Positions 22,067-26,692 of a stretch of DNA of 26,692 nt are shown piece by piece. Every line of letters begins with the position of its first letter. The stretch's first letter is position 1. The stretch lies in assembly GCA_046728155.1 (NCBI GenBank), contig JBKPDY010000010.1, positions 1 through 26,692 on the forward strand, in the 5' to 3' direction. Source of the DNA: CAWDLX01 sp046728155. GTDB taxonomy: Bacteria > Actinomycetota > Actinomycetes > Mycobacteriales > Micromonosporaceae. A program made the position numbers and the translations under genes. The notes below the pieces were generated by a model. It saw only the letters and a list, made by a program, of their open reading frames with translations, was not told where the DNA came from and did not search any database.

Positions 22067-23479
22067 ATGGGCGACCCGCCAAGAACCGTTCGCAAGCTCC
22101 GGGGCTCGCTGGCGCTCGCTCCTCGCGCTCACGAACCGCCAAGAACCGTTCGCAAGCTCCGGGGCTCGCCGGCGCTCGCTCCTCGCGCTCACGAACCGTC
22201 AAGAACCGTTCGCAAGCTCCGGGGCTCGCCGGCGCTCGCTCCTCGCGCTCACGTCGACTCGCTGACGCTCGCGCAGGCTCGTCGCATAGCGCTGGCGGCC
22301 CAGGGTTTCACCGACCCGCGGCCGACCGGCGCGGTGACAATGCGCCACCTGCGGCGAGTCGTCGATCGGATCGGGGTGATCCAGATCGACTCCGTCAACG
22401 TACTGCAGCGCGCGCACTACCTTCCGCTGTTCAGCCGACTGGGCCCGTACCCTACGGCGTTGCTCGATCGAGCGTTCTCCCGTCCCCCACGGGTCCTCTG
22501 GGAATACTGGGTCCACCAGGCTTCTCTGACCCGGGTTGAGCTTGAGCCGTACCTGCGGTGGCGGATGGCCCGGGCTCGTCATGAGACATGGGCCGGGATC
22601 CGCAGCATCGTCACGGAGCGGCCGGAGCTGGTCGAGTGGGTTCTCGACGAGGTTCGGCACAAAGGGCCGCTGACCGCAGCGGATATCGAGACCGATGTAC
22701 CCAAGCGCGACAACTGGGGCTGGAACTGGTCCGACACCAAGCGCGCCCTCGCCTATCTGTTCCACAGTGGACAGATCACGGCGGCCCGGCGGACCAGTTC
22801 GTTCGCCCGCCTCTACGACCTGCCGGAACGTGTACTGCCGGCAGTGGTGGTCAATCTGCCGACGCCGCCGGATCCCGAGGCGATGCGCAAGCTTGTCGGC
22901 GTCGCAGCCGCCGCGCTGGGCGTAGCGACCGAAGTGGAGTTGCGTGACTACTTCCGGATGTCGGCGGTGGCGACCCGTCGGGCCGTGGGGGAACTGGTCG
23001 AGGCGGGTGACCTTCGGCCGGTGACCGTGGATGGCTGGCGGCTCAAGGCGTACCTGCATCGCGATGCCCGGCTGCCCCGCCGGGTCAAGGCTTCGACCTT
23101 TGTCAGTCCATTCGATCCTCTGGTGTGGGAGCGGACCCGGTCGGAGCGACTCTTCGGCTTCCGCTACCGGATCGGCATTTACACGCCGGCGGCCCGCCGG
23201 GTGGACGGCTATTACGTGCTGCCGTTCGTGCACGGTGATCAGATCGTCGCGCGGGTCGATCTGAAGGCCGACCGTCAGGCGGGTGTCCTGCGTGTCCCCG
23301 GAGCGTGGCTGGAAGCCGGGCACACCGCCGGGGACGTCGCGCCGGCGCTGGCCCGGGCACTGGGCGAGATGGCGTCATGGCTGGAGCTGCCCGAGGTGGC
23401 GCGGCCGCAGAAGGGTGACCTGGTGCGGGCGTTGGGGTCGGCCCTGCGTGCCGAGCCAGGCGTTACCGTAAGGGGGTGA
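22067..23479 (+). CDS. YcaQ/AlkX-like winged-helix DNA glycosylase homologue with repeat-derived N-terminus
   Basis: 470 residues. From ~66 on it is a full HTH_42 (PF06224) protein: LTLAQARRIALAAQGFTDPR, RVVDRIGVIQIDSVNVLQRA, HYLPLFSRLGPYPTALLDRA, and a later GWNWSDTKRALAYLF winged-helix segment. IQID (Q106-I-D108) fits the QxD catalytic motif of E. coli YcaQ/AlkX, which unhooks DNA interstrand crosslinks; QxQ is the variant in Streptomyces AlkZ. Activity here is inference. Residues ~5-62 are nearly three copies of a 20-residue unit (RTVRKLRGSPALAPRAHEP) encoded by the 60-bp repeat. No ATG, GTG or TTG start fits the conserved domain closely, so the extension is probably translated. The stop overlaps the next GTG by four bases. 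Confidence 0.87.
   Translation: MGDPPRTVRKLRGSLALAPRAHEPPRTVRKLRGSPALAPRAHEPSRTVRKLRGSPALAPRAHVDSLTLAQARRIALAAQGFTDPRPTGAVTMRHLRRVVDRIGVIQIDSVNVLQRAHYLPLFSRLGPYPTALLDRAFSRPPRVLWEYWVHQASLTRVELEPYLRWRMARARHETWAGIRSIVTERPELVEWVLDEVRHKGPLTAADIETDVPKRDNWGWNWSDTKRALAYLFHSGQITAARRTSSFARLYDLPERVLPAVVVNLPTPPDPEAMRKLVGVAAAALGVATEVELRDYFRMSAVATRRAVGELVEAGDLRPVTVDGWRLKAYLHRDARLPRRVKASTFVSPFDPLVWERTRSERLFGFRYRIGIYTPAARRVDGYYVLPFVHGDQIVARVDLKADRQAGVLRVPGAWLEAGHTAGDVAPALARALGEMASWLELPEVARPQKGDLVRALGSALRAEPGVTVRG
22081..22253 (+). repeat. 60-bp tandem repeat, 2.9 copies, inside the AlkX-like gene
   Basis: Copies at 22081-22140, 22141-22200 and 22201-22253. Each starts AAGAACCGTTCGCAAGCTCC. Copies 1 and 2 differ at only two positions; copy 3 is identical to copy 2 for its 53 bases. 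The preceding GACCCGCC resembles the end of a unit (GAACCGCC). The period is a multiple of three, so all six frames stay largely open. There are no spacers, so it is not a CRISPR array. Confidence 0.95.
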
Positions 23480-24042
23480 CCTACGCGATCGGCCCGGCCG
23501 GCGATCATGACCATGCGTCTGACCAGGCTTCCGGTGTGCCGATCGCCCCGATCCAGGTGGACGCGAGCCCGCGGCCGACCTACCTGCCCCCGACGCCGCG
23601 CGGCCTGAGTGGACTGGTCCTGCGCCTGTACGAGCGGGCGCCGTCGTGGGGAGCTCCCGCCGCGATACTCCTGTGTTTCCTCGGCGCTGCGTCGTACGTG
23701 TGGATCAGCAACCCCACCGATGGCGGGGCCTACGACATGCCGACCTGCATCGTCAAGCTGACCACCGGGCTCGACTGTCCCGGCTGCGGTGGCACGCGCG
23801 CCTTCTACTACCTGATGCACGGTAACGTCTCCCAGGCCGCCAGGTACCACGCGCCGGCAGTCTTCGCGGCGCCCTTCCTGGTCTGGTTCTACGCCGCCTG
23901 GGTGGTCAAGCGGGTCAGTGGCAAACGGATCCCGACCCCGACGATCGGACCGAAGGTCCTCAGCGGGTTCCTACTCGCGTGGGCCGTCTTCTCGGTCGTC
24001 CGTAACCTGCCGTTCGCGCCGTTCACCTCCCTGTACGTCTGA
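23476..24042 (+). CDS. DUF2752 membrane protein
   Basis: 188 residues. The DUF2752 signature CPGCGGTRAFYYLMHGNVSQ is at about residues 97-116, after MPTCIVKLTTGLD. The family is a small membrane protein with a CxxC motif, of unknown function. Residues 1-~50 are soluble and Pro-rich (PIAPIQVDASPRPTYLPPTP). Spans: APAAILLCFLGAASYVWI, the region around the CxxC motif, AVFAAPFLVWFYAAWVV and VLSGFLLAWAVFSVVRNL. The GTG start overlaps the stop of the AlkX-like gene (GTGA), so it is translationally coupled to it, although a functional link is not evident. The gene converges with the DUF4097 gene, 18 bases away. Confidence 0.88.
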   Translation: MTYAIGPAGDHDHASDQASGVPIAPIQVDASPRPTYLPPTPRGLSGLVLRLYERAPSWGAPAAILLCFLGAASYVWISNPTDGGAYDMPTCIVKLTTGLDCPGCGGTRAFYYLMHGNVSQAARYHAPAVFAAPFLVWFYAAWVVKRVSGKRIPTPTIGPKVLSGFLLAWAVFSVVRNLPFAPFTSLYV

Positions 24043-24060
24043 CGGTCGCCGGGCGCCTCG

Positions 24061-24969
24061 TCAGTCCTCTGTGGAGGGTTCAGCCGACGGTACGGGTGGC
24101 TCTGCGACTCCCGGCGGCGCGGCGGGAGCGGGTGGCGGCGGGGGAGGGGCGGGCGGCGCACTGACCCGGGTGACCGCGATGTCGCCGCTGACGGTCTGCA
24201 GTCGCAGGTTGACCTGTGCACCGCCGGCCGGAGGGGTGGACGACATCTCCAGGTTGGAGCTGGTGGAGCCGGAGACGGTGTTGAGATCCAGCCAGACTCT
24301 GGTCCCGGCCGGGACGCCGACCGAGACATCCCCGGAGGCGGTGACCACTCTCACCTCTCCGCTACGGACGGTGTGGAGGCGGACATCTCCGGACGCGGTC
24401 TGGGCACTCACGGTGCCCTGCGCGTCGTCGATGGCGACATCTCCGCTGCCGGTCGTCGCCGACACAGCACCGGCGACGGCGTTGACGTACACGTCGCCCG
24501 AGCCGGTGCTGACCTTGAGTTCGCCGCCGACGTGGTCGGTCCGGACATCGCCACTGCCAGTCCGGATCATCAGGTCACCGGAGGCCGTGCCGACATGCGC
24601 GTCGCCCGAGCCGGTCGTAAGCTCGCCAGCGCTGATCCGCCCATCGATGCGGATGTCGGCCGACCCGCTGTGCGCTCGCAGCCGGCTATCCTGCGGAAGC
24701 CTGATTTCGATCCGGACCCTGGCGGACCGCCGGAAGATCCAGCTCGTCCCGCCGTCGGGGGCCTCGACCCGCAGTCGGCCGCGGTTGAAGTCGACGACCG
24801 TGTTGGCCGCGGCGGAGCGTGAGGCGTCGCTGTCGTCGTACGGGCTGACCTCGACGACGACGGTCTGGGTCGGCTCGGCGACGACGATGAGGTCGCCGGC
24901 ACCGATCCGGACGCTGGCGTCGACCGGCCCGCTGGCCGCGAACTCGTACACGTCCTGGTTATCTGGCAT
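24061..24969 (-). CDS. DUF4097 beta-strand repeat protein
   Basis: 302 residues. Residues 1-~100 (MPDNQDVYEFAASGPVDASV, VRIEIRLPQDSRLRAHSGS) lead into a run of T(G/A)SGD turns at ~9- and then ~18-residue spacing (six to eight repeats, ~103-230), the mark of a DUF4097 beta-solenoid. It ends in a Pro-rich tail (residues ~265-302, with a PPPPPP run). There is no signal peptide or membrane span, so it should be cytosolic, unlike many DUF4097 proteins; bactofilin-like assembly is a guess. The ATG at 24969 has GAGGAG nine bases upstream. It follows the RHH gene after 19 bases and is surely co-transcribed. The open frame upstream is a shadow of that gene. Confidence 0.86.
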   Translation of the reverse strand: MPDNQDVYEFAASGPVDASVRIGAGDLIVVAEPTQTVVVEVSPYDDSDASRSAAANTVVDFNRGRLRVEAPDGGTSWIFRRSARVRIEIRLPQDSRLRAHSGSADIRIDGRISAGELTTGSGDAHVGTASGDLMIRTGSGDVRTDHVGGELKVSTGSGDVYVNAVAGAVSATTGSGDVAIDDAQGTVSAQTASGDVRLHTVRSGEVRVVTASGDVSVGVPAGTRVWLDLNTVSGSTSSNLEMSSTPPAGGAQVNLRLQTVSGDIAVTRVSAPPAPPPPPPAPAAPPGVAEPPVPSAEPSTED

Positions 24970-24988
24970 GAGATGCGCTCCTCTGGGT

Positions 24989-25507
24989 TCAGGCCTCGGC
25001 GTACCCGGTGACCCGGCGTCCGAGACGGCCGCGTCCGGGTGGGACTGGGCCAGACGGTGGACCGCCGCGGACGATCTGTGCGATGGCTCGCACCAGCCAC
25101 GCGTTGGTGGAGATGGACTCTGCCGCGGCGAGCCGCTCGACGGTCTCCTTGAGCTGCTCGGGTAGGCGCAGGGTGATCCGGGCGAGGTCGCCCGTGTCGC
25201 CGCCCTCGGCCGCCGGCGCGGGGGCCGTTGCTTCGGGTGCCGGCGTCGGCCCGGAGACGACGAGCTGGGCGTCGCGGCCGCGCAGCCGGACTTCCACGCT
25301 GATGTTTCCAGCCGCCTCACGGACCTGGGCGAGCCGGGAGGTGATCTCGGCAGCGGCGTCAGATAGCGCTTCGAGCAGAAAGAGTCGGGCCGACGCGTCC
25401 AGCGAGCCGGCCAGCATGTCGGCGGCTCGCTGGATGTCCGGTCCACCGGGGGCAGCCGCGGCGGCCAGATCGCGGCGGAGCCCCTCGAGGTATGGCGTTA
25501 ACTCCAT
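24989..25507 (-). CDS. Ribbon-helix-helix (HicB-like) regulator paired with the DUF4097 gene
   Basis: 172 residues. N-terminal helical part (MELTPYLEGLRRDLAAAAAP, DIQRAADMLAGSLDASARLF), a VSVEVRLRG-type beta region, an Ala/Pro-rich linker, and a clear RHH domain: ARITLRLPEQLKETVERLAA AES-type strand and helix, then STNAWLVRAIAQIV. The tail RGRLGRRV is basic. From memory such proteins are annotated as HicB-family antitoxins, but no toxin is present; the partner is the DUF4097 gene 19 bases downstream. The ATG at 25507 sits 6 nt after a -10 box in a palindrome-rich promoter, so it is probably leaderless and autoregulated. The DNA-binding role is inferred from the fold. Confidence 0.8.
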   Translation of the reverse strand: MELTPYLEGLRRDLAAAAAPGGPDIQRAADMLAGSLDASARLFLLEALSDAAAEITSRLAQVREAAGNISVEVRLRGRDAQLVVSGPTPAPEATAPAPAAEGGDTGDLARITLRLPEQLKETVERLAAAESISTNAWLVRAIAQIVRGGPPSGPVPPGRGRLGRRVTGYAEA

Positions 25508-25542
25508 GACGTCATAGTGGCGTCTAGACGACGTCTAGTCAA
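25507..25542 (-). promoter_or_regulatory. Promoter and palindromic operator of the RHH-DUF4097 operon
   Basis: On the minus strand TTGACT (25542-25537) is a -35, the spacer is exactly 17 bp, CACTAT (25519-25514) is the -10, and ATG at 25507 is 6 nt further. Within the spacer, CGTCTAGACG (25521-25530) is a perfect palindrome and TAGACG-A-CGTCTA (25525-25537) a second, overlapping one; TGACGTCA (25507-25514) is a third. Half-site TAGACG/CGTCTA is thus repeated three times. Binding there would block the polymerase, which fits autoregulation by the RHH protein. Confidence 0.7.
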
Positions 25543-25629
25543 GTCATTGTGGCGAAGATGCAGCGGTGTATGGAGTCGCGATGATCCACACGCAGGCCGC
25601 CGACAGATGGCGCGAGCCTGTCATGGGGT

Positions 25630-25640
25630 GGGGCTAGGTT
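25630..25640 (+). promoter_or_regulatory. dapA promoter -10 region
   Basis: GGGGCTAGGTT contains TAGGTT (25635-25640), a TANNNT box. Transcription would start near 25647, leaving about 32 nt of leader with GGAGG at 25664-25668. No clear -35 is visible. The same 11-mer, with one change, precedes dapB. Confidence 0.4.
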
Positions 25641-25678
25641 GTTTGTGAGGCGACAGCGCGGATGGAGGATGGTGCACC

Positions 25679-26596
25679 ATGACGAAGGCTGCTGACCCGC
25701 TACGGCCGTTCGGTCGACTCGCCACCGCCATGGTGACGCCGTTTCTCCCGGACGGCGTACTCGACGTTGACGGCGCCGCCCGGCTGGCCACCTACCTCGT
25801 CGACGAGCAGGGCAACGATGCCCTGGTCGTCAGTGGTACCACCGGCGAGTCGCCCACGACGACCGATGCGGAGAAGGAGACCCTGCTGCGGGCGGTGGTC
25901 GATGCGGTCGGCGATCGCGCCCACATCATCGCGGGCGCCGGTACCAACGACACCCGGCACTCGATCGAGCTCGCCCACAGCGCCGAGAAGGCCGGCGCCG
26001 ACGCGGTGCTGGCGGTGACGCCGTACTACAACCGACCGCCGCAAGCGGGCCTGGTGCGCCACTTCACCGCGATCGCCGACGCCGTCGGCCTGCCGGTGAT
26101 GCTCTACGACATCCCGGTTCGCACCGGCACCCCCATCGCCACCGAGACGCTCCGACGCCTCGCCGAACACGAGCGGATCGTGGCGGTGAAGGACGCCAAG
26201 GGGGACTTCGTCGGCACCGCGTGGGTCACTCGGGACACCGGGCTGGCCGTTTACTCCGGCGACGACAGCAATACGCTGACCTACCTGGGCATCGGTGCGG
26301 TCGGGGTCGTCGGCGTGCCCACGCACGTGTTCGGTCGGCAGACCAAGGCCATGATCGAGGCGTTCGAGCGAGGTGACAATGCCGAGGCGCTGCGCCTGCA
26401 CTACAGCCTGCTGCCGGTGTTCACCGGCTTCTTCCGCACGCAGGGCGTCATCTTGACCAAGGCGGCGCTCAATGTCATGGGCCTGCCGGCCGGTCCGGTG
26501 CGATCACCGCTCGTCGACGCGAGCCCGGCGGAGCTGGAGCAGTTGCGGGCCGACTGCGCGGCGGCCGGCCTCGACCTGGACTCGGCCCGCGCATGA
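25679..26596 (+). CDS. dapA: 4-hydroxy-tetrahydrodipicolinate synthase DapA
   Basis: 305 residues. DapA condenses pyruvate and aspartate semialdehyde, the first step of the diaminopimelate/lysine branch. It is a TIM-barrel aldolase; motifs GTTGESPTTTDAEKETLL (~56-73, Thr pair of the catalytic triad in GTTGES), AVTPYYNRPPQAG (~114-126, catalytic Tyr), YDIPVRTG (arginine contacting substrate) and VAVKDAKGD with the Schiff-base Lys (~169-177) are all present. The ATG at 25679 has GGAGG 10 bases upstream. The gene is preceded by the RHH promoter on the other strand and followed by a dispersed repeat, so it may be transcribed alone or with the next gene, which begins at the window edge. Confidence 0.96.
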   Translation: MTKAADPLRPFGRLATAMVTPFLPDGVLDVDGAARLATYLVDEQGNDALVVSGTTGESPTTTDAEKETLLRAVVDAVGDRAHIIAGAGTNDTRHSIELAHSAEKAGADAVLAVTPYYNRPPQAGLVRHFTAIADAVGLPVMLYDIPVRTGTPIATETLRRLAEHERIVAVKDAKGDFVGTAWVTRDTGLAVYSGDDSNTLTYLGIGAVGVVGVPTHVFGRQTKAMIEAFERGDNAEALRLHYSLLPVFTGFFRTQGVILTKAALNVMGLPAGPVRSPLVDASPAELEQLRADCAAAGLDLDSARA

Positions 26597-26600
26597 CACC

Positions 26601-26666
26601 CGAGCCGACAGCGAGTGAGCATCGCAGGGCCGTTGGGCCCGAGGAGCGGAGCGAGCGCGGAGGCGA
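26601..26666 (+). repeat. 66-bp dispersed repeat, copy B, ending in a Shine-Dalgarno sequence
   Basis: This copy matches 10309-10374 at about 55 of 66 positions, same length. The differing centre reads GGGCC-GTTG-GGCCC here, again self-complementary. It fills the gap after dapA and ends GCGGAGGCGA, which gives a ribosome site for the ATG at 26673. The first 15 bases of another unit (CGAGCCGACAGCGAG) start at 26678 and run to the edge, suggesting a tandem copy about 77 bp further on. Confidence 0.75.
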
Positions 26667-26672
26667 GGCGGC

Positions 26673-26692
26673 ATGACCGAGCCGACAGCGAG
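26673..26692 (+). CDS. Possible start of the next gene (partial)
   Basis: ATG ACC GAG CCG ACA GCG opens a frame 11 bases after GGAGG and runs off the window, giving MTEPTA. The same bases match the start of the dispersed repeat, so they could be repeat rather than gene, or a gene whose first codons come from a repeat. In related genomes RNase J often follows dapA, but six codons cannot show that. Confidence 0.25.

Noticed and set aside
22081..22253. Tandem repeats considered as a CRISPR array
   Set aside because: The units are contiguous with no unique spacers, and no cas gene is nearby.
22036..22539. A second + strand frame (167 codons) over the repeat array
   Set aside because: It is open only because the repeat lacks stops; past the array it has no motif, while the other frame continues into a conserved protein.
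24970..25446. Longer start for the DUF4097 protein
   Set aside because: This stretch is another frame of the RHH gene; the ATG at 24969 has a proper ribosome site.
1..26692. tRNA, rRNA, insertion sequence and integrase genes
   Set aside because: I looked for cloverleaf-like stretches, transposase motifs and terminal inverted repeats and found nothing convincing; a tRNA scan would settle the first.

Overview
The window is high-GC DNA (I estimate roughly 70% G+C by eye) with GTG/ATG starts, GGAGG-type ribosome sites and the classic actinobacterial order rimP-nusA-ylxR-infB ... DUF503-rbfA-DHH phosphoesterase ... truB-ribF-rpsO-pnp-M16 peptidase-dapB ... dapA. A TRM11-like methyltransferase between infB and the DUF503 gene, a glycine-rich IF2 linker with GYRG repeats, and the paired small membrane proteins suggest a member of the Micromonosporaceae or a close relative. 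That placement is inference from memory, with no search behind it.

Layout. 1-87: start of a leftward gene cut by the window edge. 351-1297: leftward pair of a Tat-type lipoprotein and a DUF4439 ferritin-like protein. A regulatory region carrying a GlxR/CRP-like box separates it from rightward rimP-nusA-ylxR-infB (1522-6640). A strong bidirectional terminator (6650-6691) separates infB from the convergent methyltransferase (6693-7724), which is divergent from the DUF503 gene, rbfA and the nrnA-type phosphoesterase (7786-9848). Next come two small membrane-protein genes (9900-10590), a leftward ribbon-helix-helix (RHH) regulator with its own palindromic operator (10606-11003), a structured stretch with a possible tiny leader ORF and a 36-codon ORF, and a leftward one-pass membrane protein (11632-12711). 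12847-20027 is the truB-ribF-rpsO-pnp-M16-dapB block. 20089-25507 is more variable: GNAT enzyme, GT87-type glycosyltransferase, a YcaQ/AlkX-like DNA glycosylase homologue with a 60-bp tandem repeat in its N-terminus, a DUF2752 protein, and a leftward RHH/DUF4097 operon. dapA (25679-26596) follows, then a repeat element at the window end.

Functions. The rightward core covers ribosome maturation (RimP, RbfA), transcription and translation factors (NusA, YlxR, IF2), RNA modification and turnover (TruB, PNPase, the nano-RNase/pAp phosphatase), flavin cofactors (RibF) and the diaminopimelate branch of lysine/peptidoglycan synthesis (DapB, DapA).

Most notable signals: (i) many starts lie 6-8 nt behind a TANNNT-like -10 box, suggesting leaderless mRNAs, and both RHH genes have this promoter embedded in palindromic operators; (ii) a ~60-bp, ~2.9-copy tandem repeat is translated in frame at the front of the AlkX-like protein; (iii) a 66-bp dispersed repeat that ends in a Shine-Dalgarno sequence occurs twice, each time just ahead of a start codon; (iv) the pnp leader holds hairpins, one of which would pair with the pnp ribosome site.
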